Origin: Phoronis australis
Taxonomy: Eukaryota; Phoronida; Phoronidae
Assembly (NCBI GenBank): GCA_002633005.1
Contig: NMRA01000358.1
Location: forward strand, 437,213 to 468,663
DNA length: 31,451 nucleotides
Reading direction: 5' to 3'
Part shown: one piece after another, positions 1 through 11,147 of the stretch
Layout: each line of letters begins with the position of its first letter
How positions within the stretch are numbered: position 1 is the first letter of the stretch
The notes under the pieces: model-generated
Databases searched by the model: none
The model's input: only the letters and a program-made list of their open reading frames with translations
What the model was told of the DNA's origin: nothing
Made by a program: the position numbers and the translations under genes

Positions 1-622
1 ATATAACAAAACTTGTTATAATTATTAACGATTTTATTTGCTTACATTAACTAAATACAACGCGGTTAGGACCCGGAGGTCATGACTTCCGCGTTTGACG
101 CAGTAATATGGTTACCATTATGATAGCAACGAATCATTCCTGACTAGTTGGTCAAATGAGGTCGCTGTATCGTTTAGGTTAATTTTGGTCAAGCTTGTTA
201 AAATTAAAATCTTAAATGGTATTTGTCTGAAGTGTTAATGATTTGTGATATATATTTGGTTCAGATGTCATTTGTAAGGTGCTTTCAATTACTGTGTATA
301 CATAGTGACATTAACACTTGTACAGTATTGAGAGACCTGAGTAACTTATAAAAATTAACATGACCAAATTTCGCGTGATATAAATGTTCTCAGTGAAATC
401 TCGAAACAGTTTTCTAAATACGTTTTCGTTTTAAGCAACTTTATGAAAGTCATAAAAGTCATAAGACTTGGTTTGATACTCTCTCGCAAAAGCGAATTAA
501 TTTCAAATTCCCGCATAATTGTGCTTTTACAAATTTAATCAGTGCGCTGATACTCTATCATGGTAGCGGTAAGAATGATTTCAGGTCTTCTTACACTGCC
601 ACCTGTTGGTTACATCAGTTAA
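1..622. other. Gene-free stretch
   Basis: AT-rich sequence with no convincing reading frame, splice-site pair or RNA gene on either strand. I see nothing beyond short homopolymer runs. Confidence 0.5.
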
Positions 623-758
623 GTCTCAAAAGATCGGGGCTCCGTTTCATGAAACTATTTTAGTCTTAACTTAGACCGGAATAACAATGCTGCTGACGTT
701 ATGCCAACAATAAAGCTTGAAACTTAAACATTTATGAAACGGAGCCCGGGGTTGAGAT
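623..758. repeat. Short inverted-repeat element
   Basis: The arms at 638-650 and 734-746 carry GGCTCCGTTTCAT and its exact reverse complement. Weaker pairing continues outwards (TCTCAA on both sides) and inwards. The span of about 136 bp and lack of coding potential fit a small non-autonomous DNA element or foldback repeat. The inner sequence CTTAACTTAGAC recurs at about 23874 and, with one change, at about 29911, so part of it belongs to a dispersed family. No clear target duplication is visible. Confidence 0.55.
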
Positions 759-1481
759 TTTTGCACACCTAATTCTAGGTTACTCGATGTGACAAGCAGG
801 TGACAGTGTTTTAGAGAACAGCGCTTAGAGCACAGTATATCAATTTTCCGTAGAATGATATTAACCATTTCCGAGATATAATGTTCGGAAATCAATTTGG
901 ACATTTTTCTATTATAGTTCTCCACGACCTTATGAATGCTTGTTTGTTTTTCAGGAATATACCTTGTTGTTGTTAGCTGCATGATCACCTTTTCGACAAT
1001 AATCGCAATGTTTATCACCTGTATTCACTTCAATGATGGACGAAACAGGGCACCAAAATGGATCCGATTGGTAAGATAACCAGTTGATTACTGTTTAATA
1101 TAGACCGGGATTACCGATGAATTGTTTCAAAAATCGCAGTTAGGCCACACCCACCACAGTTACTGTTTCCATGCCATGCAATCGCAAACGCCTTTGATAT
1201 GGCGGAAGTGTCTTAGATCCATCCTACTGCCACAACTTTTGATGTCATTGTTCACTGTAATATTTCGCTAAAATTGTTACCAGCATGAAGCTCATTCATA
1301 AATTTCAGATCTATTCACATCAACGTCAGATCGATTCAAAGTACTAGGTGCTTTGGCGCCAAAACAATTGTTTTGCATTGCAAGAGATGCATGGCACTAA
1401 TGACGACAAGGAAAATTGTATTTACGAGATTACTCAGCATAAAATTGTGTAGTTATCGCTAGGGGGGTCTGTGCCCAGTTG
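759..1481. other. Gene-free stretch
   Basis: No supported gene. A 115-codon open frame on the - strand (671-1018) overlaps the inverted repeat to its left and has no recognisable motif, so I treat it as chance. Confidence 0.45.
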
Positions 1482-1880
1482 CATGGAGCAGTCCCAAATA
1501 GGGACTCAACTACGTTCCCTAAATCTTCTGCGTATTTTTGAACTTGTGAAAACATTGACTGTCTTTTCTTGCATTGTTTTAGTTTTATTACTAAGTTAAC
1601 TTTTGACTGTAATACAAATCGAGAGTGAACTCTATGTTAAATTGTCAATATTATCGAAAATAAGTATGGATCTTTTTATGCAACACCACCAATTTAAGGA
1701 CTAAATCCCCATTTATTTTCAATAAACTCTGGGCTCAGTTTTTAGTTATATAATTAAAAGAATGTCATTAATCAAAGAGGAGCTCATAACAAAGATGAAA
1801 TGATAGAAAAATATTGTGTGTCCATATACGCAAAAGACTTAGGGACCTTAGCTGAGTTCCTATTTGGGACTGTTTCATGC
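1482..1880. repeat. Foldback repeat with ~57-bp inverted arms
   Basis: The segment 1482-1537 and the reverse complement of 1823-1880 align along their full length with about eight to ten mismatches. Both share the core CAGTCCCAAATAG. Read outward-in, each arm keeps the same open frame, around SQIGTQLRSL followed by LLRI. That could be coding remnants or chance. The spacing of about 400 bp fits a foldback or miniature inverted-repeat element. No target duplication was found. Confidence 0.55.
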
Positions 1881-2821
1881 AGGCGGCCACTGGTGCTTGA
1901 GCGATGTCGACCATGTCACGTGTCTCCATGCCACATGTGTTATCAGCATTTAAGGTCCACATCTTTGATTATTGTTTCACGTCAGACACTAATAAAGATA
2001 ATCTTTGCGACTCGTTAGGAAGCCGCAAATTCTTTACTTTGGCCTTGTTCATCCAGGTGTTTATTCCCAGACTGATGGTCAGGACTTCTGCAATGCACAT
2101 GCTTTTATAACCTACAAAAATACCCTTGTTCGTTTTCGATAAATCATTAATCTGCACCCTACGTGTCTGAAGTTCATCTATAAACTGTATGTCTTGCTTT
2201 CGTTTGCAACGGGCGACACAAAATGGGGTGCGGTCGTGGGGCTTAAGTTTCAACTGACCTAATGGGTTGGAAATAATAGATTGATTGACATGCCGGAATT
2301 GTTCATTCATTCTCTAAATGTACACAGAACGTCGAGCAACCGAACTCGATAACTCGGGGTTACCCTGTAGCTTCAGAGTTGGGACGGGGTCATCAAGTGC
2401 AAAGTATTCAAAAGTAAATGACCCCTCTGTTTGAGCCCCTTGTTTTCAAAAAAACAGAATTTCTGAACATAATTCCCATCAATGGGAAGTTCTTTATGAT
2501 TTCGTGCTCTTTTAGGAGCTTTTATCCTACGATGAAGGAGACATGGTTTAATGGCAAAAGGTAGTCGAAAACACAAGTCACAAAATGACCGATTTATGCA
2601 GTGCAGGTTCACAATTTCAGAAACATCGCTTACGTTTGGAACCTTAAAGACTATTTAGGGCCCTTTCCAGTGGGCCACATTAGGATAAAGATTAGTTAAG
2701 TGTGAGTTTGAAATGCTTCGTAAATTTCTGTTTCAGTGTTGTCAACTAAAAGTAGTCTTAGATAGTCTTACTAAAGAGGCGTTTCCTTTTTTCTCCAAAT
2801 ACAAATAATGAAACAGGTTAC
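1881..2821. other. Gene-free stretch with weak open frames
   Basis: Two - strand open frames, 1969-2310 (113 codons) and 2373-2612 (79 codons), are the longest here. Neither matches a family I recognise, and neither has convincing splice sites or an upstream promoter. They could be decayed transposon coding sequence, but nothing in the residues proves it. Confidence 0.35.
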
Positions 2822-3246
2822 TTAAGGTTGTGTTGGACCCTCGAAAAATGGCCAAAATGGGCATATTATCTGAGAAATGGCTGATCGTATTCATTGGAAA
2901 CGGTCACAAACGATGCTAAATGTACTGCTCTCTAAAATGCTAAAAGGAATTGTTTTGGAAAAACTCAGTAGTTGCATCAAACGAAAACGCTATTCATATA
3001 ATTGTAACGGCATTTTTTGAGATTTCATCTTGAACATTATTTTATATTACACAAAATTTGGTCATGTTATTGATATCATTGCCCTGCTGTGCACATACCT
3101 TTTGCTCTTGCTAAAATTTGCTAATAAGACATGGTCACTTGGTCCAGTCAATAACATGTTGATATTAATTCACTAGAAATCAGAAAAATATACAGTCAGT
3201 TTAGTATATTTGGATAAACAATCAAAGAGGTCCTACACAACCTTAA
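2822..3246. mobile_element. TTAA-flanked miniature DNA element A
   Basis: A 417-bp element (2826-3242) has terminal inverted repeats GGTTGTGTTGGACC (2826-2839) and, inverted, GGTTGTGTAGGACC (3229-3242), matching at 13 of 14 positions. The tetranucleotide TTAA sits directly outside both ends (2822-2825 and 3243-3246). TTAA target duplications are typical of piggyBac and Kolobok superfamily transposons. The interior shows no transposase, so it would be non-autonomous. It ends only 43 bp before element B. Confidence 0.75.
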
Positions 3247-3289
3247 TGTCAACGTACCTGTACCTATTACGTTTCTTACGTTTGTTGTT

Positions 3290-4985
3290 TTAAAGGAGCA
3301 TGCCACCCAAAAAACAACCTAATTTGTATCAATTTAGATCGAGTAGTTCTACTCCATAACGACACGTATGGTTGCGTTACCTGACACCTGACGGCAGACG
3401 GAGGTGTTGAAATTATCCAATGACGTCATCGGTTTCGCACGCAGTCTGTTCAGCAGTTCACAACACGGGTTACTGGTGTCAGCTTATCGCTTAAAGTCAT
3501 CTTTTAACACCAATAAATCATCAAAACTTCGATGTAAAACCTTTGAAAATACACCGAGTTCTTATAAAAACGTGTTGTTATATTTTGCTCTTACGGATTT
3601 ATTGGTGTTTGGACACAACGTAGCCTACAAAGTTCGGCAGGCCAATAAGGTCCGTAGCAGGAGTTTGGGGTCTGTTCGGAGATGAAAATTTCGAAGTATT
3701 TTCCGTGAGATACAGACAGAAGAACCTAGATCTGTGTTGTTTAGACTTGTGATTTTTGAGTTCTAAACACAAAACGATTGTTATCCTGGCCAGTGGCTCG
3801 GAGCCCGATCAGGCCCGCCGCGGCCGGCCGGATTGACTCCGCCGTTATCCAAGCCAGTGGCTCGGAAACTGATCAGACATCACGAACATAAACCAGCCAG
3901 AGTTCTGTGGAAACTAAACTTCCAGTCAAAAAAATACTACACTATTGAGCCAAAGTAATGTGCACGTTGATTATGTTTGTGAATTAGCCAAGAAACTGCA
4001 AATCTACTTACTCGTCGGGGGCCGCGAATTTAGGTTCCGCTTTGGCCACAGCACCGTCAGGGCAGAATTGTACATTGACAATCATTATTTGAGTAATGTA
4101 AATGTAAATAAAGATTCCCCTAACATCTGGCCGGGGGATGGAAATCGAGTTGTTTCACAACAGTTTCTGCCAGAAAACATTAAATTAGCATGAGCTCACA
4201 TGGAATCGGTGTCCCGTCAATTAGTTTCATTGCCCCTAAAGCCGGTAACGCATAGATTTATTCATTGCTGGCTTCTCAAATCATTTGCACTCACGAACAC
4301 TCCAAAGGCCTTACAAATTGCATCTAATGAGACAGACTTTGTTTGAGTTTTATATAAGTATTGGTTAGCTGAGGGTGAGAATAATTCAGTTGAAACAGAA
4401 CGCTCAGTTACGAACATGGCTACTCACTCGAAATCCCAACTTAGGACGAGCTAGAGCTCGATCAGTCTCGACTTCGCATTTGGATCGTTAAGTTTAACAG
4501 GCAATTAATTCGAACAGGAATACAGTGTTGAAGAAATACTAGAGAGGCGCCGTGAACAAGCTCAGACAACGGAACGTATGGAGTTATTTGGTAAGCCGGC
4601 ATTCGTCAGGCACTGTCGACGTCTGCAGGCCACAGACACGGAGATGTTTCACAGCCTCGTACTTGCTATTTACAGCGTACATTTCATTCTTCACTACCAT
4701 GAGCCACTTCTTAAGCATTTCGGACTCTCGAGCAAGTAAAAAAAACGATATACCCGCTTTCCTCGCAGCTGCTTAGTTCGGACAAGCGGGAACGATGCAC
4801 CGCAACATAGCGGCATTCACTCTGCATATGAACCACTGACGTCGCTGGCGTCGTTTCTCACCTTCCTCTCAGGTTAACGCGACATTTCTTGGCAAGGTAA
4901 GGTCGACTCTATGCGAGGCGATGGGGATATAGACCGATTAAGACGGCAAAAAAGACTAATTAAATCGGGTGGCATTCTCCTTTAA
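3290..4985. mobile_element. TTAA-flanked non-autonomous DNA element B
   Basis: A 1688-bp element (3294-4981) begins AGGAGCATGCCACCC. It ends with the inverted version AGGAGAATGCCACCC, matching at 14 of 15 positions. TTAA flanks both ends (3290-3293 and 4982-4985), as expected of piggyBac- or Kolobok-type insertion. Inside are a direct repeat at 64-bp spacing (3781-3802 and 3845-3866), a very GC-rich patch (3812-3831), and several short open frames without a recognisable DDE transposase or THAP motif. Its termini differ from element A, so the two are different families. It may carry captured host sequence (see 4509-4739). Confidence 0.75.
4509..4739 (+). other. Coding-like open segment inside TTAA element B
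   Basis: A 76-codon frame runs from just after an in-frame stop (4506-4508) to TAA at 4737-4739. It looks protein-like: a charged, helix-forming start (YSVEEILERRREQAQ) followed by a mixed hydrophobic stretch (LVLAIYSVHFILHYHEPLL). An AACAG just before GAATAC at 4518 could serve as a splice acceptor. There is no ATG at its beginning, so it could only be an internal or terminal exon. I do not recognise the family. It could be a transposon gene remnant, a captured host exon, or chance. Confidence 0.25.
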
Positions 4986-5816
4986 CGGTTTTCCTCGAGA
5001 AGTTCTGTATGCTCTTTGGTATCGGTCTGCAGTTTACCTATGGTTAACATGTAAGCCCGGTATCCCAAACCACGCGAACCCTTTGAGGTAAACACGTTAG
5101 GCCACCACTTCACAGTCCCGCTGTTGTGTTTTTGTCAATTTTTGACGCATGCGGAATCTCCGATTTTGTTTACGGTTTTCGTTCTGTTGAAGCAGTTATA
5201 AACAACTTCGAATATACATGGAAGGAAAAATTGCGGGCTCGAGGCGGACCCGCGAAGCTGTCCACCGGCAAGTCTGCGTGATGCCCTACTCGCGGGCACT
5301 AAATCGCAAATTGTTTCGCCTGTTATTCTTTCTAATTAGTTAATCATTCGCCAAATATCCACCGACATTCCCTATTTTTAATTTTCAATTCCTGACATTG
5401 TCACCAGGTTCAAAGCCACGCGGCAATGTTCCCCCAGACAACTTCCTAAATCAACACATCCCGAGTTCTATTTGCAGTTCAAGCTTCTGTGACCTCATAG
5501 TTGTACTAAATGAACAGTGACAACAAGATTCGACATTTTCTTGCATACTATCTTAGAGGAATCGCCACTCTCTTAAATTATCTGTTTCAGTTTCCGGTTA
5601 GTGTATTATGACGGGAAATGCTACTCCTTTATTTTATTGTCCAGTACAACAAAAAAAAAATAGTTTCGGCATTGAAACGCAGTTCAAATTCTTCCAATAA
5701 TAAAAATCTTGATATCGTGAGTACTTTTACCAATGCTACTTCCACCCGACCACACAACAGCCGACCATCATTAGCAGACGACGTGCTTGTCGGAAATAAA
5801 ACTCGATAATTTGGCC
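4986..5816. other. Gene-free stretch
   Basis: No supported gene. A 63-codon + strand frame at 5618-5809 is low-complexity (Asn/Ser-rich around an A-run) and is judged chance. Confidence 0.45.
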
Positions 5817-6185
5817 AGCCTCCCGTTCAGTAACACTAGGACCTCGCTAAAAAGCAAGACTGCGAGATTACATGAGTCATTGCTGTGCTTTTTAAATGAG
5901 AACACGTGACTTTGACTAGGATTTAGCCAAGTCCTAGCGTAGGTCTACTAAACGCACGCCAGGTGTGGCTAGTGAATAATGACGCAACGGCTTGTGCGAA
6001 AGAGCACAGCCTCCCGTTCAGTAACGCTAGGACCTCGCTAAAAAGCAAGACTTCGCGAGATTACGTGAGATATTGCCATGTATTTTTAACGAGAAGACGT
6101 GACTTTGACTGATTTTAGCTAAGTCCTAGCGTAGGTCGTAGCTTTACTGAACGCACGCCAGATTTCGTCCATTGAATATGTACGG
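5817..6185. repeat. Tandem duplication, ~191-bp unit, with internal stem
   Basis: Unit 1 begins at 5817 and unit 2 at 6008. Both open with AGCCTCCCGTTCAGTAAC and run on through CTAGGACCTCGCTAAAAAGC, ending near ACGCACGCCAG. Each unit also contains an inverted pair: CTAGGAC near the left and GTCCTAG near the right. In unit 2 the left GTTCAGTAACGCTAGGAC is mirrored by GTCCTAGCG and TTACTGAAC with a short spacer. This is consistent with two tandem copies of a small inverted-repeat element. No coding potential. Confidence 0.75.
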
Positions 6186-7930
6186 AGTTGGCGGTCCAAG
6201 TACTATAGTCTAGGGTTAAACACACTAATCGGTCATTAAGAATATTGAAAACCGAAACAAATATTCAACGTATAGTCGTGGATATATTATTCGGAAAACG
6301 ACTTAAGTGTTAACTTACTTACCTTAAATGGAATTATAAGTACCCAACACACTTTCCACAATCGAGTGCAGCCCTGCCAGCTCACATTTAACGCAGGTTT
6401 TCTCCAATTACTTCGACCTCCAAAACAGGTATTTACATCTCTGGTATCTCCGACCATTGTCCCGTCCTGCTCTCATTTATTGTAAGATGGCTCTTTGCCT
6501 CTAAGTTTCCTTATTTGTTAAACAAGGCCACCTATCATTTGAAATTTCAGACTAAAACTAGAAATAAACACGACTATGTTGCCGCTTGATAGAACACTGT
6601 CGTCACTGTATAAAAGGGGCGGGGGAAGGAGAGGGAGAGAGAATCCCTTGTCATCCATTTTTCAAATATGGCGTCGTCCTTGAAACGGAGAGTTAACAAT
6701 TGCCGTGTGAAATTCGATTCCGGTTCAGTGTGGCCAGTGCTATTTCCTTGTCGTACAAGAAACTGGTCATCATAGTAATTACACTGTACGACAATGGCGG
6801 TTTTCACGACGTTAGACAAGTGTGCAATGTCTTTTTGCGATCTAGGGTATTACGTACTCGTGGTCAATTGAGAGTTTATGACACTCGGACGCTTCATATA
6901 TCGGTGCGTTTTCCGCATGGCTTTCTTCCATTTACCAAATCGTAGTGAACGTAGAGAATCCCTTTATTGGTCCTATGCCGTCCGCAAGTTTCCTTGTAAG
7001 GACTGCTTTGCCAAATAATAAAGCCACTTTAAGAATTATGAACCTCGACCTTTGAGACGGCGGCACTGCTTGTTATAGACATTTTTTGGAAAAGGAAACG
7101 TCTCGGACTGGTTTGGTTTATCTTTAGTAAATTATTCTATAGGTGGTGATTTTTATTTTCAGTTCCAATAATACTTTTGCAAACACTCGTACTTTCGCAG
7201 TGACCTCCGGCTTTCCGTGCTTGTCTGTACTACTCTGCTACTTGAATGTTCACTCAGAGTTCCAGTGCTGACACTGTTGTTGATGTAAAAATGTTATTTT
7301 CTGTGATACCTTGACTCGCACTCTCGACAAGCAGCAGCGGAATCAATAAATGTGTCATAAACAGTACACACCACTGTTTGCTTTACGAGATGTATGCACG
7401 CTCGCCTCTTTGCAGCATGTGCTGGATGATCCTAGACAATTGCATTGTATATCGTTTGTTCATGCCGGCAATGTTGGTTTGACATGGAAAGTGCGATATG
7501 AGGTACAGACTCATGAGGCACCGGCGAGAACACTGCCTACCGTGATATATTTTTGTGCGCGGCCCATTTGACAAGCAAAGGTGCTTATATTTCTTTGAAC
7601 ATTGTTTACAAGACAACCGGTGTAAAGATTTCTTTATTGTAAAAAAACACGTACAATAAATTGAATGATTTATTAGATTTTTTCAGAATGCTTAAACATT
7701 GGTTGGCTATGGTCAAACTTAGCCCCCATGGTGCACCGCCCATGGAAAGGACTGAATTCTGGAATATAAGTGGGAATTAGACATGCCAAGCGCTCGCAGT
7801 ATATTGTGAAATTTGACCAGTACAAAAAGATAGTGGAGAAAACATGAGAATTCATAAATACACCTCAAAAAATCACAGCCATGCCCAAAAATGAGTTAGC
7901 GCTTTTAAAATCAGTGGCGGAGAAATTGTC
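6186..7930. other. Gene-free stretch
   Basis: No gene is supported apart from the speculative promoter and short frame at 6609-6775. Open frames of 60-81 codons occur on both strands, but they overlap one another and lack motifs. Confidence 0.4.
6609..6775 (+). promoter_or_regulatory. Candidate TATA promoter with a 35-codon frame
   Basis: TATAAAAG (6609-6616) is followed by a G-rich tract. About 55 bp downstream an ATG in good context (AAATATGG, ATG 6668-6670) opens a 35-codon frame beginning MASSLKRRVNNC and ending at TAG 6773-6775. The spacing would place a start site near 6640. It could be a first exon or a small peptide gene. No matching downstream exon was recognised, so this is only a candidate. 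Confidence 0.2.
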
Positions 7931-8324
7931 ACAAATACACGTGATATTGCACAGGAGTTCAACAACTTTTTTTCAATGTTGGACTCATCAATTCTCAGCC
8001 TGTTCCTACCACTGGTATTCCTTCCTTTTATACTTTTCTGACACCAAATGGAGGTTCAAAAGCCTTTCAGTTTATTTCCTGCAACTGAACCACTCATACC
8101 AAAATCCAGTTTAGAAGCCAACTAAAATGTGGACTACGACAACATCTCGACGTAAGTAATTATGGTGCAAACATGTACTTGCAAAATTGATTGCCACCTT
8201 AATATATCACCCTCTCTCTCTCTCCACAGGAACTTTTCGTGATGACCTATACATTGCCAAGGTCATTCCTATATTTAAAGGAAACAACTTGGATCAAGCA
8301 TTTTAGAAACTATAGATCTCATTA
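7931..8324 (+). pseudogene. LINE reverse transcriptase fragment, left part
   Basis: Remnant of a non-LTR retrotransposon ORF2. Three family hallmarks appear in order, in shifting frames. The first is a linker, TRDIAQEFNNFF (from 7931), like the ...EFNxFF region before the RT domain. Next, a YDNIST piece around 8130-8155 follows a broken K-C-G, matching the SxGYDxIS motif. Then comes STGTFRDDLYIAKVIPIFK (8226-8284), the conserved RT block with KVxPIFK. It ends at NYR (about 8310-8318), the start of the NYRPIS motif, where another element interrupts it. A (CT)n run at 8212-8227 lies within it. Frameshifts and stops make it non-functional. The jockey/CR1 group is most likely, but I cannot fix the clade. 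Confidence 0.75.
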
Positions 8325-8353
8325 AAAAAATAATGGTCTATGTACACTTACTT

Positions 8354-9038
8354 ACATTGGCACAACATTTCGGTCAGTCATTTCTCTGGCCATCTTCAGC
8401 GATGTATGGCGGTTCGTGATGAGCACCTCTTTTTTCCTTGGCGCAACCTGGGAAATAACTCGGGGATCTTCATAGATTATCTCCCCTGCCTCTGACCTCT
8501 GTTATATTTGCACCTTCCATAGGAGAGGTAGCCAGGTGTCACTTGGCTGCGTGCTAGGCTAACTGAAGACATTGCCGTATAATATCTTCATGTACAGATT
8601 CATTGATCTTTCGTTTGCTCCAGCCTGTTTCATTGTGGAGTATCCGGGCGGTATCCCACTGGATGTTGTTTTGTCCACGTGTTCTGCCATTGCCTGCTGC
8701 GCATCAGTTCTGGTTTTCAGCAGCATGAGTGTTTTACCGACGTGGGATTCGCCACATTCACGTAGGACTTGTTTTGTGACGTTCTTCTTTTAATCATGAC
8801 TGTTTTTGTTTGACTTTGGTCAGTCGTCGACCCAGTGTGGCTGTGCTTCGATATACGGTTCTTATTTTGAAATCCTTGCATCTGAGTCCTAGCTTTTAGA
8901 TTTCATGGTATGTGTATGGGGCACATATTTGTGTCGTTTTCTTCGCAAAATGCTCACCGTTGATCCGTGCTCGTTCTTAAAACGCTGTAACACCTGAAAA
9001 TGGTCGGAGAAATGACCGACCAAAACGTCGTGCCAATT
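8354..9038 (-). mobile_element. Penelope-like element remnant with GIY-YIG region
   Basis: Read on the - strand this shows the C-terminal part of a Penelope-like retroelement protein. First comes a piece with APYTYHEI then KDFKIRTVYRS and RLTKVK (about 8930-8810), the linker before the nuclease. It is followed by ECGESHVGKTLMLLKTR and then AEHV (about 8750-8680), resembling the CGxxYIGET...LKTR...EH pattern of GIY-YIG nucleases, and, in another frame, WTKQHPVGY. Frameshifts and stops interrupt it. Its flanks are inverted copies of one ~45-bp sequence (8354-8400 and 8992-9038). The - strand copy at 8367-8399 keeps a hammerhead-ribozyme-like core, CTGAAGA...GAAA, around a short stem. Penelope-like elements are known to carry hammerhead motifs. 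The upstream RT domain is missing. Confidence 0.72.
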
Positions 9039-9149
9039 TAAAGAGGTTGGAAGTTGGTGTAGAACTGATGTTAAAACGTCATTCTTAAAACGTTAAAACA
9101 CATCACCACCTCAAAACAGTTTCAGGAAGTCAGCAACAAACCTATGTTC

Positions 9150-9233
9150 CATTTCAGTACCATAAATATCAAAGGTGTTGGAAAAGTTTATTGACGAACA
9201 ACTACTATACAATTCAGAGCTCGATTTTAGGAC
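9150..9233 (+). pseudogene. LINE reverse transcriptase fragment, right part
   Basis: Continuation of the RT fragment interrupted at about 8324. The frame from about 9155 reads SVP, a stop, then ISKVLEKFIDEQLLYNSELDFR. This matches the LSVPSKVLEKF...QFGFR block that directly follows NYRPIS in non-LTR reverse transcriptases. Together with the left part it shows that one LINE was split by insertion of the Penelope-like sequence. Similarity fades after 9235, so the rest of the RT is lost. Confidence 0.72.
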
Positions 9234-9239
9234 CTGCAG

Positions 9240-11147
9240 CTAGCCAATGTGATTTCAGTTGTGCATGGCGACTAGGGAAAATCCCATATCTAAGTCACGA
9301 AGTCGCCACAGCAAGTAGCAAATTCAGACAATAATTCACCCAAAATTATCTTTAAAGTTTGTGTTGGCTTCCAATGATAAAATTGAATATTTTTTCCTAG
9401 ATTCAATACCTGTGGTTCACAATTGTTCCGTTTACTTAGTGAAATTAATACGTTTGGCACCCTGACCAGTCAGCACACTATCAAACACGTGCTCGAATTA
9501 CAATGGGAAGTGAGCATACATGTTTGGTAGTCGAAATTGTTCGGCAAAAACGGGCAAAGTCACGCGCGTCTAGTTTTTGCTGATCACCTGCCTTCTGTGA
9601 AACCAGCAAACGGTTATATAATTACGGGAGAAATGGAAGAGGTACACGTAATAACGACGACAGCGGCATGGCCTTTTTGGTGCCTACACCTGACCTAAGT
9701 TTTGTTGATTTCAATTTTGTTTTGGCGCCTTGGGATTTTCGCCAAGTCACATTTGGCGAGTTTGTGTTTAGCTAAGGACGGTGCACTGCAATTATTTATC
9801 GGACAACAAATAACATTCTGCTCTCAATACGATTTCAAAAAAAAAACTGAATGGGCAATATTGGAATGTGGATCCCGGCATGATGAAATATGCTTACTGG
9901 GATGATGACCAATGTTCTGTTGCTACTTTTCTTTGCCTTTGGTTTTCAAATCATTCCATACTTCTGTATAAATTGCGTTAACATGGTGTGAGGAATTTGG
10001 AGCTGCGTTGATTCAAAAACTAATTCGCAAATCAACACTTTACCGAATTTTGTATCCATCGCAAACAATAATCACTGACGTCCCTGAGGGTTCTATACTT
10101 ATATGGCCTGCTTGAAGTTAACACAACACAATCAACAACTCTGCTCAACCTACTTCCGACATAACTCCTTTTCTCTGAATTCTTTCATTGTTCACTAATA
10201 ACTTGGATGGGACTCACTAGATACCGCAACTTTTGTAAACACCCCTCCCATTTTAATGAGGTTACTACAGCTCTCAGCTAAGAACGTCCACATAACAGTA
10301 AGAAACACCTTAGTCGAAGGTACCTGCGTTTTTTCATTCCCAAAGTAATAAACAATGGTATTTTCCCTACTGTAGTAAATTAAATCTCATCCGTGTCGCA
10401 CATTCTCGAATGATGTTTGAAAATTTATCACATCCCTTTACAAAACAATTTGCAATACACGCAACAGCTATTATAGCTGCAGTTGAATTATGTCCACCTC
10501 GCTACTCCCTCTCATATCTGCCTTCAGATGTAAAGCTGTCATCAAAATGTGCTCTTGTCTGAAGACCACCTGCCAGCACATAACCATAATAACTTTATTC
10601 AGTAGAACCCAGTAACCTATATCATTTCAAGTCTTATTTAGTACTTATGTCATTAAAACTGTGTTTTTAGCCAGATAGCCAATTCACACCGTATATCATT
10701 CTATTCTGTACCTCAATTTTAGTTCAGTTTGAAATAGTTACATTTATACTTTAGAAGGTGAATTCATGCAACCGGCTGCGTTACCTTTTGGAATCTTTGC
10801 CATATACCATAATGGATTACAATTGTATATATATTCACTATTCTTTCCTTGCTATTTGGTGAAAAGAAATATTACCACCGCTACTACTATTTAAGTGCAC
10901 GCCTCCCAGCTCGATCATGTGACTATCTGAAACCGCTTTAGGGTGGTGACGTAATAATAGGAAAGTAAAATTCAGGGGCATCTGTGCTAGACACACTCTG
11001 TGTTTCAATCACCCTCGTCTGATTCAGAATTTGATTTATACACAGCAAAAAGACTGTGCGTCTTATGTCTGTGATATTGCTCTCCCAAAACCAGGGACAT
11101 TTCATCGTGTTTTATTTATTTTCGTAAACATTGGTTATTATTTTCAG
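9240..11147. other. Gene-free stretch upstream of receptor exon
   Basis: No exon was recognised. If the receptor exon at 11148 belongs to a working gene, this is probably its last intron, at least in part. I looked for the ligand-binding Cys-loop and the M1-M3 segments and did not find them. A 67-codon frame at 9702-9905 has no motif. Confidence 0.4.

Noticed and set aside
6574-6945. Overlapping 81-codon frames on both strands
   Set aside because: No motif; only the TATA/ATG arrangement at 6609-6775 was kept, as a weak candidate.
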